From Gemmatimonadota bacterium (GTDB taxonomy: Bacteria > Gemmatimonadota > Gemmatimonadetes > Gemmatimonadales > Gemmatimonadaceae): 58,991 nucleotides of DNA. Positions 24,259 to 34,509 of this stretch are shown here, piece by piece. The position numbers and the translations under genes were made by a program. The stretch spans positions 1 to 58,991 of the forward strand of contig QHVE01000012.1 in the NCBI GenBank assembly GCA_003223455.1, in the 5' to 3' direction. Within the stretch, counting starts at the first letter, position 1. Each line of letters opens with the position of its first letter. The notes below the pieces were generated by a model. The model did no database searches. It was not told the DNA's origin and was given only the letters and a program-made list of their open reading frames with translations.

Positions 24259-25968
24259 CTACGGAAATAGCGGTGGCGGAAGGCGCTTCTTCGTCGCTTG
24301 CTCGAACGCGAAGGCCAGCTCGATCAGCTTCGGCTCGCTGCACGCCGTTCCCGTGAAGCTCACGTTGAACGGCTGCGGCCTGGGCTCGAAACCCGCCGGG
24401 AACGCGGTGGGACCCTGTCCTTGCGCCACGGGCACGAACGCCCACGGCACGGTGACCGTCGGATAGCCCGGTCGCGCCGCGATACTCGCGCCACTCACAC
24501 CGGGGAACAGCAGCGCATCCAATCGATTCGCTTTCATGGCGGCGTCGAGACCGTTCGTCGCGGAGAGACGAATGTCTTTGCGGCGATCTGCCTCGTAGCG
24601 CTCGCGGTCCGCCTGCACGTTCATCTCGTCCGAGATGTCCAGCAGCGCCTGGCCATACTTGATCGCGCCCGCACGTTGATGCGCGATGTTCCACTCCCGC
24701 AGCATCGTCAGTGTCTTGACCGGGACTCCGTTGCCCAACGTCGCGAGCCACGCGTTGAAGTCACGCTTCATCCCATACTTGAACACGATCGAGCAGTTCG
24801 CGTCGAGCCCTTTTGCGTTGTCCAGCCCAGCGCATGGGCTCCAGTTCAGGAAGTTCTCTGCCGAATCCGTCGCGGTGACGCTCGGGATGTCTGCGGGATC
24901 CACGATCACCGCGCCCTGCGCCTTGAGCACGGCGATCGCGTCGTCCATCGCCCGCTTCTGCGAGTCGTTCAGGCCACCGCGCGGCGTCGTGCTGCCGGCG
25001 TTCGCCTTCTCATAGTAGAACGCGCGCGGAACGCCGATCCGCGCACCCCGGAGACCACTCGGGTCGAGGAACTTCGTGTAATCGTTGCCAGCGGGGGGCG
25101 GGCACCTCGTCGTCGCCGAGTCGTGCGGATCGGGCTTCGTTCCCTCCATCGCGCCAAGCATGATGGCGGCATCGGAGACCGTGCGTGCCATCGGACCGGG
25201 CGTGTCCTGATCGGCCGTGATCGGGATGACACCGTATCGGCTCACCCGGCCCACCGTCGGCTTGATGCCGACGAGCATGTTCTGATTCGATGGGCTCAGG
25301 ATCGACCCCGACGTCTCGGTGCCGACGTTGGCCGCCCAGAAGCTCACGTTCGTGCCCACACCGGAGCTCGAGCCGCCCGTGCCCAGTACCGGACGACCGT
25401 CGAACAGACTCTCGCGCGGGTCGCGCCGCGGGTCCCATGGATTCATGCCGTATCCATTGAGCCCGTTGTAGTTGGCCGGCATGCCGCTCGCGACCCAGTT
25501 CGCGAGCTCGGTGAGCTGCGTCTTCGCGAGGATGATCGCCCCGGCGGCCTCGAGGTTCCTCGCCAGCGTCGCCTCGTACGGCGGCACCACATCCGCGAAC
25601 GCGAGCGCGCCGCCCGTCGTCCGCATGGTCGTCGTGTGGATGTTGTCCTTGAGCGCAATCGGGATGCCGTGCAAAGGGCCACGAATCCGTCCGCGCGCAC
25701 GCTCGCGATCCATCGAGTCGGCGATCGCGAGCGCCCGGCCATTCACCGTGATGATCGCGTTCAGCTGATCCTCGTATATCGCGATGCGTGTGAGGTACTG
25801 CTGCACGATCTCGCGCGACGTCGTGCGCCGCTGCTCGAGCGCCTTCCGCATGTCGTCGATGCTGGCTTCGACGACCGTGAAAGAGCCGCGCGGCGATTGC
25901 GACGCGAGGGGCGCAGCGATCGCGAGCCGGACGGCCACGACAGTGAGTGTGAGTGCTCGATTGATCAT
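24259..25968 (-). CDS. Secreted amidase (amidase-signature family)
   Basis: A 569-residue protein with signal peptide (ALTLTVVAVRLAIAAPLASQ) and a complete amidase-signature core: catalytic lysine K107 in IALKDNI, the serine-rich loop LGTGGSSSGVG (195-205) and the nucleophile region GTETSGSILSP with S222. NVSFTGTACSEPKLIELAFA near the end is typical of the exported group. It hydrolyses C-N amide bonds; the substrate is unknown. The ATG overlaps the stop of an upstream kinase fragment (ATGA), so it is now translated behind that remnant. Confidence 0.9.
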   Translation of the reverse strand: MINRALTLTVVAVRLAIAAPLASQSPRGSFTVVEASIDDMRKALEQRRTTSREIVQQYLTRIAIYEDQLNAIITVNGRALAIADSMDRERARGRIRGPLHGIPIALKDNIHTTTMRTTGGALAFADVVPPYEATLARNLEAAGAIILAKTQLTELANWVASGMPANYNGLNGYGMNPWDPRRDPRESLFDGRPVLGTGGSSSGVGTNVSFWAANVGTETSGSILSPSNQNMLVGIKPTVGRVSRYGVIPITADQDTPGPMARTVSDAAIMLGAMEGTKPDPHDSATTRCPPPAGNDYTKFLDPSGLRGARIGVPRAFYYEKANAGSTTPRGGLNDSQKRAMDDAIAVLKAQGAVIVDPADIPSVTATDSAENFLNWSPCAGLDNAKGLDANCSIVFKYGMKRDFNAWLATLGNGVPVKTLTMLREWNIAHQRAGAIKYGQALLDISDEMNVQADRERYEADRRKDIRLSATNGLDAAMKANRLDALLFPGVSGASIAARPGYPTVTVPWAFVPVAQGQGPTAFPAGFEPRPQPFNVSFTGTACSEPKLIELAFAFEQATKKRLPPPLFP

Positions 25969-26360
25969 GCGTCTCCTCGGCGCGCGTCGGCCACCTGGCT
26001 CGCGATCCGGATCGCTTCGGCGAGGGGGAGCTGCGTCTCGCGCGTCAGTCGATCGCGGAGCGACTCGCCGTCGACGAACGGCATCACATAGTAGACGGTG
26101 CCGTCGATCTCGCCAGAGTCGTGCAGCGAGAGGATGTGCGGATGCTGCAGGTTGGCGGTCGTCTTGATCTCGGCGAGGAATCGCGCCGCGCCGATGACCG
26201 CCGCGAGCTCCGGCTTGAGCACCTTGAGCGCGACCTTGCGGGCGTGGCGCACGTCGAAGGCGAGATACACCGTCGCCATGCCGCCCGAACCGAGCTCGCG
26301 CTCGATTCGGTAACGGTCAGCGAGCCGCGTGGTCAGGCGATCGACGGGCGCTTCCGGCAC
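25965..26360 (-). pseudogene. Ser/Thr kinase N-lobe fragment
   Basis: This 131-residue frame has a normal Hanks-kinase start: YRIERELGSGGMATVYLAFD, VRHARKVALKVLKPELAA, LQHPHILSLHDSGE and YYVMPFVDGESLRDRL. It ends IASQVADARRGDA and a stop. The catalytic loop HRDIKPxN, DFG and the whole C-lobe are absent, so it cannot phosphorylate. Its TGA overlaps the amidase ATG. A deletion fusing the kinase 5' end to the amidase is the simplest reading. It may still provide the promoter and coupling for the amidase. Confidence 0.8.
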
Positions 26361-26550
26361 GGGGTCCGCGCGTGGCTGGGGTCGTGCGACGAGGGGAGGG
26401 AGCGGAGATTATACCCTCCCCAGCCATACGGCGCGACGTTCCTCGAACACGAAAAAGCGCGGCCTCCTCGCCAGCGACTCCCGCCTGTACGTCCGCGCGG
26501 GTGTCGCGCGGATGGCCGCGCCTGATCTCGCAACTCGTCGTGCTACCTAG
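26361..26550. other. Intergenic, no gene seen
   Basis: Upstream of the kinase fragment on the minus strand and downstream of the tRNA-end repeat. It contains a purine run and the palindromic-looking ATTATACCCTCC near 26408, which may hold a promoter, and GCGC followed by T5 on the minus strand near 26450. No coding frame is convincing. Confidence 0.35.
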
Positions 26551-26573
26551 TGGCCAGGGGCAGAATCGAACTG
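26551..26573 (-). repeat. Direct repeat of tRNA-Phe 3' end (putative att site)
   Basis: 23 bases identical to 35604-35626, the T arm, acceptor strand and discriminator base of tRNA-Phe, in the same orientation. The match stops within the T stem; no other part of a tRNA is adjacent. This is the usual footprint of an element integrated at a tRNA 3' end. The other side is the intact tRNA gene. Confidence 0.65.
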
Positions 26574-26608
26574 GAGTGAGCGCAATTGAGGAGCGGGATT
26601 CGCGAGCC

Positions 26609-27793
26609 TTACGGCGCTGCGTCGCCACGTTGCGCGGGCGCGAGGGTCGATCCTGCTTCGCGCACCGTCGTCACGACTCCGCTGGCATCACGCGTGAGCA
26701 GCAGCTCGGCCGCGCGACCCGTGATCCAGAGACGGTCGGGCGCAGTCGGGATCGCGCGCACGGGTCGGGCATTGCCTCCGAAGCCGCCCATCGCCACGTA
26801 GACGTCGCTGCCCTGCACCGTCACCGTGTACGCCGGTGCGGGCTGGCCAGGTGGAGGCCCGGCCGCCGGCGCTCCCGTTGCGGGGCGCGGCCGCCAGTAA
26901 CGGCCCGCCATCCCCTGCATTTGCGTTGGAGTGAGCGCGGCAGCGTTCGGCACGTAGCCGGGCGGCGGCTCCGGTCGCTCCCTGAGTCGGCGCACCCAGA
27001 TGTTGCGGAATCGCACCGGCTGTCCGTGATCCTGGATCGTGAGTGGCAGCTCGTCGGCGTGCGCGGCGTAGCGGTATGGCGGTGTCGGCGCGGTGGGGCC
27101 GTAAATGATCTCGTTGTTCTGCACGAGCAGGCTGTTGAGCACGACCGTCGCGCGCGCCGGCTCCTGCAACGAGCCATCGCTACCAAAGCGCGGGCGGCGA
27201 AAGTAGATGTCGTACGTCTGCCACTCGCCGGGCGGGCGGCTCGCGTTCACTAGTGGGGGATATTGCCCGTAGATCGATCCCGCCGTGCCGTCGGCGTACG
27301 TGTCGGTGCGCCCGTACGAATCGAGGACCTGGATCTCGTACTGGCCCATGAGGATGATCCCGCTGTTGCCTCGGTCCTGCCCCGTGAGCATGGGCGGGTT
27401 CGGCGTGGCCCACTCGGCGTGGAGCTGGACGTCGCCGAACGACTCCTTCGTGCGGATCGATCCGCCGCGCGGGACGGCTTCGACGTACCCGTTCTCCACC
27501 TTCCACGTCGCAGGTGTCGGCGCGGCGGCAGCAGCCCCGGGCGCGGGGGGCCGGCCGGCCACGAACGCCGAGAGGTCGCGCCCGTCGAACAGCACGGTCG
27601 CATCGGCGGGCGGGGCGCCGAGGGTAGAGGCCGGCGTGACCGGCGGCGCGTGCGGACGATTGAGCTCGTGCTGCCGCCATCGCGATGGCGCGCTGTCCGT
27701 CAATGCGACACCCTGCGCCGCGGCCGGCACCACCCACGCGAGCGACAGGATCGTCATCGCCCAGCATCGAACGAGCTGGTCGCGCCGCATCAT
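26609..27793 (-). CDS. Secreted DUF1080 hydrolase-like protein with C-terminal extension
   Basis: A 394-residue protein with signal peptide ([15 protein letters not shown]). The DUF1080 domain has [87 protein letters not shown] and [14 protein letters not shown]-terminal part of about 110 residues ([35 protein letters not shown]) is an extra domain I cannot name. DUF1080 proteins are linked to 3-keto-glycoside cleavage. The ATG at 27793 overlaps the stop of the oxidoreductase gene by 4 bases, which suggests the two work in the same pathway. Confidence 0.87.
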   Translation of the reverse strand: MMRRDQLVRCWAMTILSLAWVVPAAAQGVALTDSAPSRWRQHELNRPHAPPVTPASTLGAPPADATVLFDGRDLSAFVAGRPPAPGAAAAAPTPATWKVENGYVEAVPRGGSIRTKESFGDVQLHAEWATPNPPMLTGQDRGNSGIILMGQYEIQVLDSYGRTDTYADGTAGSIYGQYPPLVNASRPPGEWQTYDIYFRRPRFGSDGSLQEPARATVVLNSLLVQNNEIIYGPTAPTPPYRYAAHADELPLTIQDHGQPVRFRNIWVRRLRERPEPPPGYVPNAAALTPTQMQGMAGRYWRPRPATGAPAAGPPPGQPAPAYTVTVQGSDVYVAMGGFGGNARPVRAIPTAPDRLWITGRAAELLLTRDASGVVTTVREAGSTLAPAQRGDAAP

Positions 27794-29442
27794 TCGAGGC
27801 TCCAGCCAGTGCGGTACTCCCGCCGGAGATACTGGTTCGCGTCGGCGTCGTTCGTCACGCGCATGTTGGCGCCGTCGTACAGGATCTTCTTTCCCTGGCC
27901 GGCGCGCAGCGCGACGATGCCGAGGAGCATGATCTCGTTCAGCTTCGCCGCGTAGGCGAAGTCGCTGCTTGGCTCCGCCTTCTTCATGATCGCGTTCGCC
28001 CAGTTCAACTCGTGCGTCGTCGTGACGCGCTTGATCGTCTGCGGCACGCGCGCGGCATCGGCGGTGAGGCTGTCCGGGAAGAGTCGCGGATTGTTGCCGT
28101 AGGTTCCGTACAGGATGATCCCCTTCGTGCCCACGAAGATGCCGCCGCCGGCGCGGTCGAGAACCAGGTCGTCCGGCAGGTGGTCGGGGCGTGGCGGCAT
28201 CAGCCCGCCGTCGTACCACGACATCTTGACCGGCGGCATCTCGCCGCGCGCGGCGAACTCGTAGTGCACCGTCATCGCCTGGGGGAAGCTGGCAGGCGAT
28301 GCGTCGACGTCGAGTCCCCACGGTGACGACGTCGCTTCGACACTGGTTGGAAGCCCGAGGTCGAGCGCATACACCGGCTGGTCGATGAGGTGCGCTCCCA
28401 TGTCGCCCAGCGCACCCATGCCCCAGTCCGTCCACCCGCGCCAGTTGAACGGGTGATAGAGCGGGTGATACGGCACCATGGGCGAGGGCCCGAGGAAGAG
28501 ATCCCAGTTCAATCCGGGCGGCGGGGCCGTGGCACCAGCGGCGAGCACGAGGGCCAGGTTTCGCTGCACGTCGCGTGTGTTCTCCCAGCTCGGTGCGGCG
28601 CCACCTGATGCCGTCGAGGCTTGCGCTTGTGCGGCGACCGCGCCCTGCCCGGCACCACCGCGCTGCGGCGAGTAGAGCGGCTGCAGCGTCGGGCGGGGGA
28701 TGCCCTGCGGCCAGATCGGGCGGTTGGTCCACGTGTGCACTTCGCGCACGGGCCCGATGACGCCGGCACGGATCCACTCGACCATCTGACGCGTGCCGTC
28801 GAACGAGTGGCCCTGGTTGCCCATCTGCGTCACGACGCCGGTACGCTTCGCCGTCGCGGCAAGCACGCGCGACTCGTGCACGGACCAGGTGAGCGGCTTC
28901 TGAACGTACACCGCCTTGCCTGCCTGCATCGCGTAGTTCGCGGCGACGGCATGGAAGTGGTCGGGGGTCGCGATCACCACGCCGTCGATCCCCTTCTCCT
29001 TCTCGAGCATCACGCGCACGTCGGCATAGCGCTTCGCCTTCTGGTACTGCGCGAGGAGCTGCGCTCCGACGTCCGGTTGCGGGGCGCGCGTTCCGGCGTT
29101 CCCGACCAACCCCGCCGCTTGCGGCCGCGCAGCGTTGCCCGCATTCGCTCCTGCGTTGGCACGGGGCTGCGCGCCCTCCGCCGCACGCCTGTCAACCAAT
29201 CCGAAGTCTACGTCGACGAGCACGGCGATCGTCTGGCCGCCCGCGATCAGCGCGCGGGCGTTGCTCATCCCCATCGAGGCCGCGCCCACCAGGGCGACGT
29301 TCACCATGTCGCTCGGCGCGGTGAAGCCCGGCCCGCCGAGCACATGGCGTGGGACGATCGTGAACGCAGCCATGCTGCCCGCCGCGCTCCCCAAGGCACC
29401 AACGAACGATCGGCGAGACATGCCGTTGTTGTCGTTTTCCAT
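27790..29442 (-). CDS. Tat-exported Gfo/Idh/MocA-family oxidoreductase
   Basis: A 550-residue protein starting with a twin-arginine signal ([19 protein letters not shown]). The Rossmann domain has [38 protein letters not shown] and the catalytic-lysine motif [16 protein letters not shown]. The alpha/beta domain includes [15 protein letters not shown] and MSWYDGG. Two low-complexity Ala/Gly/Gln insertions (about residues 92-115 and 265-290) are unusual. Exported members of this family oxidise sugars at C3, which fits the DUF1080 neighbour. It is on the same strand as SusD/SusC, 102 bp after SusD. Confidence 0.88.
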   Translation of the reverse strand: MENDNNGMSRRSFVGALGSAAGSMAAFTIVPRHVLGGPGFTAPSDMVNVALVGAASMGMSNARALIAGGQTIAVLVDVDFGLVDRRAAEGAQPRANAGANAGNAARPQAAGLVGNAGTRAPQPDVGAQLLAQYQKAKRYADVRVMLEKEKGIDGVVIATPDHFHAVAANYAMQAGKAVYVQKPLTWSVHESRVLAATAKRTGVVTQMGNQGHSFDGTRQMVEWIRAGVIGPVREVHTWTNRPIWPQGIPRPTLQPLYSPQRGGAGQGAVAAQAQASTASGGAAPSWENTRDVQRNLALVLAAGATAPPPGLNWDLFLGPSPMVPYHPLYHPFNWRGWTDWGMGALGDMGAHLIDQPVYALDLGLPTSVEATSSPWGLDVDASPASFPQAMTVHYEFAARGEMPPVKMSWYDGGLMPPRPDHLPDDLVLDRAGGGIFVGTKGIILYGTYGNNPRLFPDSLTADAARVPQTIKRVTTTHELNWANAIMKKAEPSSDFAYAAKLNEIMLLGIVALRAGQGKKILYDGANMRVTNDADANQYLRREYRTGWSLE

Positions 29443-29544
29443 ATTTGGTCCATCCGAAATGAGAGGGAACGCATCGCACGCTGCCCGCCCTTCACTTCAC
29501 CGGCGATCCGGCGGAGCAGGGCGGGCGGCGACGGCGCACGACCA

Positions 29545-31095
29545 TCAGTATCCGGGGTTCTGCTCCAGCAGCGGATTCGCGTCCATCTGGGACTGTGGGA
29601 TCGGCATCAACACCGAGAACGGCACATCGGCCGGCTTGTTCCAATTGGCTGCCAGCCAGGTGCCTTGCCTGATCTGGTCTGTGCGGCGCTTCCCCTCGTC
29701 GATCAGCTCGAACTGGCGCTCGTCGAAGATCGCCGCCCGGGCCTGCGCCTGTGTGAGCGACGTCGCCAGCGGCTTCGGCGGCGAGAACGCGCGTGCACGA
29801 ACCAGGTTCACCAGGGCCATCGCCTCTGCCGTCCGATTCAGCTCGTTCAGCGCCTCCGCCTTGATCAGATAGATCTCGGCAAGGCGGTAGATCGCGTAGT
29901 CGTTGCCATGGTTGGTGCCGGTGCGGGCCGGGTCGAACGGCCACTTGTACATGCGCGTGCCATTGCCCTCGGTGGCCTGCGTGATATCGGGGATGTCGAT
30001 CGTGAAGTTGAGACGTACCCCGGCCCGGTCGTTCACTGGCGCGGCGGTGACGATGTTGAATTGTGGTCCTTCCAGGATCGCCGCACGCCGCTTGTCGTCG
30101 GGATCGAACTTGCGGTAGGTGGGCGGCTCGACCGACCAGCCATTGTTGGGCGATGGGGAGAACTGGTTGTAGTGCAGACTGTTGCTGATGAAGTTCAGGC
30201 TCAGCCCCGCCTCCGGCCGCCGTGCGGACACCATGACGATCTCGGGCGACGTGTTGTTGTCTGCACGGAAGTTCGCCGCCTGGTCTGCGGTGAGCTTATA
30301 GCTGGTGTTCGACAGAACGCGATCGGCCGCGTCGATCGCTTTCTGCCACTGCGGCGGCCCCTTCTGCAGGCCACTCGCGGTCACGCTGCCGGCGAACACC
30401 TCAGCATTCACGTAGAGGCTCGCGAGCATCGCGTCCACCCACCCCTTGGTTGCCCGTCCATAGTCCGAGGCGGGCCACGTCACCGGCAGGTCGTTGCGCG
30501 CTTCGGTCAGCTCCTTCTCGATGAACGCATACGTCGCGGCGCGCGTGTCGCGCGCGCGCGCCGCGACCTCCACCTCTGTCACGATGGGCACGCCGCCGAA
30601 GAGGTCCAGCAGATTGTAATAGAAGTACGCGCGGAGTACGCGCGCCTCGGCCAGGGTGCGCGGCTTGTTCGAGAGCGGTAGATCTTGGATCGCGTTCAGC
30701 AGCACGTTTGCGCGGGCGATCCCTGTGAAGTTCTGCGTCCATGCGCTGTTGATGGTCCCGAGCGTCAATGGGCTGCCCGCCTGCCAGGTGTGGCGCTGCG
30801 CCTCGAGGTGAGCGCCATTGTCGAACCAGTCCTGTCCGCGGACGGGGATCACTTCGTCGTCCGCCGGAATCTGGTTGAGGTACCGGAGGTTGCCGGTCGA
30901 GGCGGTATTGAGCTGGCTGTACACCGCGGCGAGTCCCGCACGTACTTCCTCGTCGTTCCTGTAGAAGTTGTCGGGCGTGATGACACTGAACGGCGACTCC
31001 GCCAGGTCGGTGCATCCCTGGGGGGTGACGACCATCGCCACCGCGAGGAGCGCCGGCACCGCGAGCCGGATGGACCGGCTGAAAGACGTAGGCAT
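29545..31095 (-). CDS. SusD/RagB-family nutrient-binding lipoprotein
   Basis: A 516-residue outer-membrane surface lipoprotein (lipobox VTPQGCTDL). Typical SusD features are the early TPDNFYRNDEEVRAGLAAVY, the TPR helices LAEARVLRAYFYYNLLDLFG and GVPIVTE, then YAIYRLAEIYLIKAEALNEL and the C-terminal FDERQFELIDEGKRR. It captures an oligosaccharide or other large nutrient and passes it to the SusC partner encoded 12 bp upstream. The SusCD pair with oxidoreductase and DUF1080 makes a small sugar-utilisation locus. Confidence 0.92.
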   Translation of the reverse strand: MPTSFSRSIRLAVPALLAVAMVVTPQGCTDLAESPFSVITPDNFYRNDEEVRAGLAAVYSQLNTASTGNLRYLNQIPADDEVIPVRGQDWFDNGAHLEAQRHTWQAGSPLTLGTINSAWTQNFTGIARANVLLNAIQDLPLSNKPRTLAEARVLRAYFYYNLLDLFGGVPIVTEVEVAARARDTRAATYAFIEKELTEARNDLPVTWPASDYGRATKGWVDAMLASLYVNAEVFAGSVTASGLQKGPPQWQKAIDAADRVLSNTSYKLTADQAANFRADNNTSPEIVMVSARRPEAGLSLNFISNSLHYNQFSPSPNNGWSVEPPTYRKFDPDDKRRAAILEGPQFNIVTAAPVNDRAGVRLNFTIDIPDITQATEGNGTRMYKWPFDPARTGTNHGNDYAIYRLAEIYLIKAEALNELNRTAEAMALVNLVRARAFSPPKPLATSLTQAQARAAIFDERQFELIDEGKRRTDQIRQGTWLAANWNKPADVPFSVLMPIPQSQMDANPLLEQNPGY

Positions 31096-31107
31096 GATCG
31101 CGTCTCC

Positions 31108-34100
31108 TCAGAAGTCGAGATGCGCGCCGAGGAGCACGGTGCGCGGGTTGGGATAGTTGAGGTAGTCGATGCCGCGCGACGCGAGGCCCGACGACGTGAA
31201 CGCCTCGGGATCGTACCCCGTGTACGAGGTCTTCATCAGGAGGTTGTCACCCGACACGTAGACACGGGTCGTGTGTCCGCGCTGCCATGCGACCGGCAGT
31301 GTGAACGTGTAGCCGACCGTCACGTTCTGAAGTCGCACGAACGAGCCATCCTCGATCCATCGCGACGAGAAGATCGCGGGCTGCGTGATGCCGATCGGGT
31401 CCGTCAGCGCGGATTTGAGGAAATTCTTGTCCTGAAGCGCGTTGCCCTTCGTGGAGTACACGAGCGCCGTGTTGTTCAACACGTCCTGCCCGAACACGCC
31501 ACGTACGAGGAAGCTCGCGTCGAAACGCCCCGCGCGCAGCTGGCCCCGCCCGCCCAGAGAGAAGTTCGGGTTGGCGTTGCCGATCACCCCGTAGTCGTTC
31601 GCCGTGGGAGTGAGCGTCTCCCCATTGCGGGTCCGGCCGGTGGTGGCGCCCGCGGCATCCTTCTGCACGTCGTACTTGGCGAAGAGCTGGCGGCCCTGCG
31701 CGTCCACGCCCACGTACTCCGGGCCGAAGAAGGTTCCCAGCGCGTAGCCGGGCATGATGCGCTGCGACACCTGCCCCGTCTGCCCTTGCCCGCTCACCCC
31801 GCCGGTCGTGATGAACGCCGTCTTGCCGAGGCTCACCACACTGTTGCGCTCCACGGAGCCGAGCAAGCCGAGTGAGAGATCGAGATCGCCGCGAGACAAC
31901 AGACGCGCGTCGAACGCGTACTCGAGCCCCGCGTTGCGTACGCTGCCGATGTTCTCCAGGCGGTCTGCGACCACCGCCGGCTGCGGCACGTTCACGGTGA
32001 GGAGCAAGTCGCTCGTGTTCTTGACGTAATACTCCAGCGATCCGGTATACCGCCCGCCGCCCAGCCCGTAGTCGACACCGACGTTCCACTGGGCCGTCTG
32101 CTCCCACTTGAGGTCGGGGTTGGGATTCCGGTTCGGTGATACGCCAACGATTCCGGTCTCGCCGAAGGACGCGCGCGGCCCGGTGGCCAGCGTGATCAGC
32201 GACGAGTAGGGGCTGATCTCCTGACTCCCGTTCAACCCGTATCCGCCCTTGATGCGCAGCTCGGAGAACGGTCCGCCGCGCATGAAGTTCTCGCCGCTGA
32301 TGAGCCACGACGCGGAGAGCGCGGGAAACACCGCCCACTTGTTCCCCGAGCCGAATCGCGATGAGCCGTCGCGCCGCACCGCTCCGGTGAGGAAGTAGCG
32401 ATCCTTGAAGCCGTAGTTCGCGCGCCCGAAGAACGACACGAGCCGGCTGTCGTTGCGCCCCGATCCCACGAACCCGCTCTGCAGGACCGCACCCGCGCCC
32501 ACGTTGTTGTAGCTGAAGGCGTCGGTAATGAAGCTCTGCGCTTCCAGGTTGGAGCTCACCGTCGAATACTGGTTGAACTCGTACCCGCCGAGGACCTCGG
32601 CGCTGTGTGCTCCGCGCGACCCGTGGAAGGTGAGGTAGGTCTGCAGCGTGTTGGTCGTGTTCGACAATTCTCCGATGAGCGCGTCGCCGTTCGTGGACGC
32701 ACCGAGCGGACTGTTTTTCGGGTAGTATGCGCTGCGCACGCCGTTCGATCGGTCGGTCGCCGCATTGATCTGCGCGGTAAAGTTGGGCAGAATGTCGAAA
32801 TCCACCGTCGCGTTGCCGAGCGTCCGACGGGAGATTCCGTCGTCGTTGACCTGCTCGGCGATGGCCACGGGGTTGCGTACCGGCACCGCCCCGGTGCCGA
32901 TCTCGTAGAACTGCTCCACACCCGTGACCGGGTTGGGCACGCGCACCGGCTGCGTCGGGTTCATGATGAGCATGTTCGTGAACACGGTGCCCGTGAAGCC
33001 TCCGGTGTTCTCGGAGACGACGTAGTCGTTCTTCACCTGCGACGTATTCAGGTTGAAGCCAAGCCGGAGCCGGTTGTCCATCGCGCGTTGGCTCGCGTTG
33101 ATGCGGCCCGACAGCCGCTGGAGCCCGCTGCTCAGCACGATCCCGTGCTGATCGAACATGCTCAACGACCCTCGGTACTGCGTGTTGGCCGCGCCGCCGG
33201 AGAAGGCCACGTTGTGGCTCTGCGTACCGGCCGTGCGCAGAAGCGCCTGCTCCCAGTCCGTGTTGTCGGTCCCGAGCGCCGCCAGCCGCGTCTGCGCGAG
33301 CCGGCCGGCCGCTACCTCTCCCTGTACGAACGCTCGATACTCTTCGCCGTCGAGCACGTCGAGCGTGCGCGAGGGTGACGACCAGCCGGCGTAGGTATCG
33401 TACGCCAGCTCGGGCCGCCCCTCGCGCCCGCGCCGAGTGGTGATCTGCACGACGCCGTTCGCACCGCGGCTCCCGTAGATGGCCGTCGCCGAGGCGTCCT
33501 TGAGCACCGTGATCGCCTCGATGTCGCTTGGGTTGATCAGGCTCAGTGGGTTGCGCGGCAGCGAGTTGTTCTGCCCGAGGCTCGTCGGCTCTACAGGTGC
33601 GTTGTTGATCGGCACGCCGTCGATGACATACAGCGGCTCGTTGCTCGCGCTGATGGACGTGCCACCACGGATGCGAACCTGCACGCCGGAGCCGGGACCG
33701 CCGTTGTTCTGGGTGATGCTCACGCCTGCCACTCGCCCCTGCAACATCTGCGTGGGTGCCGTCACCTGGCCGACGTTGGCCTCGTCGGCGCTCACGGTAG
33801 ACACTGAGCCTGTGATCGCCTCGCGCCGCTGCGTGCCATAGCCCGTCACCACCAGCTCGGTGAGCGTCGTCGCCGCGGCGACGAGCTTGAACTGCACGGT
33901 CGTGGCCGCACCAACTGCGACCGTGACTTCGCGCGTCTGTGCGACAAATCCGATGCGGGCCGCGCGCACACGGTACGTCCCGGCGGGAATCGCGGCGAGA
34001 ACGAAGCCGCCGTCGCTACGCGTGATGGCTCCGCGAGCCGTCCCGTCCACCACCACGTTCACGTTGGCGATCGGCTGTTGGGATGTCGAATCGAGGACGC

Positions 34101-34197
34101 GACCGGTAATCGTGCCGGTCGGCGTCTGCGCGCCAGCGGCGGACGCCGAGAGCAATGCCTGCGCGAGTGCGACAAGCAGTAGTCGGGGACACCTCAT
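31108..34197 (-). CDS. SusC/RagA-family TonB-linked outer-membrane transporter
   Basis: 1029 residues. The signal peptide (LLLVALAQALLSASAAGAQ) is followed by a carboxypeptidase-regulatory-like domain (TGTITGRVLDSTSQQPIANV), the SusC plug with LVVTGYGTQRREAITGSVST, NNGGPGSGVQVRIRGGTS, YVIDGVPIN and ITVLKDASATAIYGSRGANG, then a long barrel ending YPNPRTVLLGAHLDF with the terminal aromatic residue needed for assembly. It imports the SusD ligand using TonB energy. ATG 34197 is preceded by GGGAGGAAGG, an unusually strong ribosome-binding site. Confidence 0.93.
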   Translation of the reverse strand: MRCPRLLLVALAQALLSASAAGAQTPTGTITGRVLDSTSQQPIANVNVVVDGTARGAITRSDGGFVLAAIPAGTYRVRAARIGFVAQTREVTVAVGAATTVQFKLVAAATTLTELVVTGYGTQRREAITGSVSTVSADEANVGQVTAPTQMLQGRVAGVSITQNNGGPGSGVQVRIRGGTSISASNEPLYVIDGVPINNAPVEPTSLGQNNSLPRNPLSLINPSDIEAITVLKDASATAIYGSRGANGVVQITTRRGREGRPELAYDTYAGWSSPSRTLDVLDGEEYRAFVQGEVAAGRLAQTRLAALGTDNTDWEQALLRTAGTQSHNVAFSGGAANTQYRGSLSMFDQHGIVLSSGLQRLSGRINASQRAMDNRLRLGFNLNTSQVKNDYVVSENTGGFTGTVFTNMLIMNPTQPVRVPNPVTGVEQFYEIGTGAVPVRNPVAIAEQVNDDGISRRTLGNATVDFDILPNFTAQINAATDRSNGVRSAYYPKNSPLGASTNGDALIGELSNTTNTLQTYLTFHGSRGAHSAEVLGGYEFNQYSTVSSNLEAQSFITDAFSYNNVGAGAVLQSGFVGSGRNDSRLVSFFGRANYGFKDRYFLTGAVRRDGSSRFGSGNKWAVFPALSASWLISGENFMRGGPFSELRIKGGYGLNGSQEISPYSSLITLATGPRASFGETGIVGVSPNRNPNPDLKWEQTAQWNVGVDYGLGGGRYTGSLEYYVKNTSDLLLTVNVPQPAVVADRLENIGSVRNAGLEYAFDARLLSRGDLDLSLGLLGSVERNSVVSLGKTAFITTGGVSGQGQTGQVSQRIMPGYALGTFFGPEYVGVDAQGRQLFAKYDVQKDAAGATTGRTRNGETLTPTANDYGVIGNANPNFSLGGRGQLRAGRFDASFLVRGVFGQDVLNNTALVYSTKGNALQDKNFLKSALTDPIGITQPAIFSSRWIEDGSFVRLQNVTVGYTFTLPVAWQRGHTTRVYVSGDNLLMKTSYTGYDPEAFTSSGLASRGIDYLNYPNPRTVLLGAHLDF

Positions 34198-34509
34198 GCG
34201 CCTTCCTCCCACGGTGTGTGTTGTTCCGAGCCCTCGCCGCGGTGTGTGCGCCGCGTGAGGTGTGGTGTTCATCACGCCTGATCTTCTGGTGTCGTGCGCC
34301 GAACGACCGTACGTGCTGCTCGTCTCATCTGTCTCGCGCGCGGAGTTCGTGTCCCCTCGCTCCCGCGCCGCGTGGAAGCCAGAGAGGTTGCGCACGGAGA
34401 TCCAACAGATCTCCGGTGTGCGGCCCCATCTTGCATGCACGGCCTCGTCACGGCAAGCCGCCACGAGGCAAACGCATGGAAGCGGCGGAGCCCCTTCCGG
34501 CGGGCGACG
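34198..34509. other. Upstream region of susC, no gene seen
   Basis: The first 312 bases upstream of the SusC gene. It should carry the susCD promoter on the minus strand, but no box pair stands out. Open frames here are Arg/Ser-rich shadows. Confidence 0.35.

Noticed and set aside
24298-26091. Long plus-strand frame opposite the amidase
   Set aside because: Arg/His-rich composition without motifs; the amidase on the other strand has every catalytic residue.
28621-30681. Long plus-strand frame across the oxidoreductase and SusD genes
   Set aside because: Crosses two well-supported minus-strand genes and shows no motif of its own.
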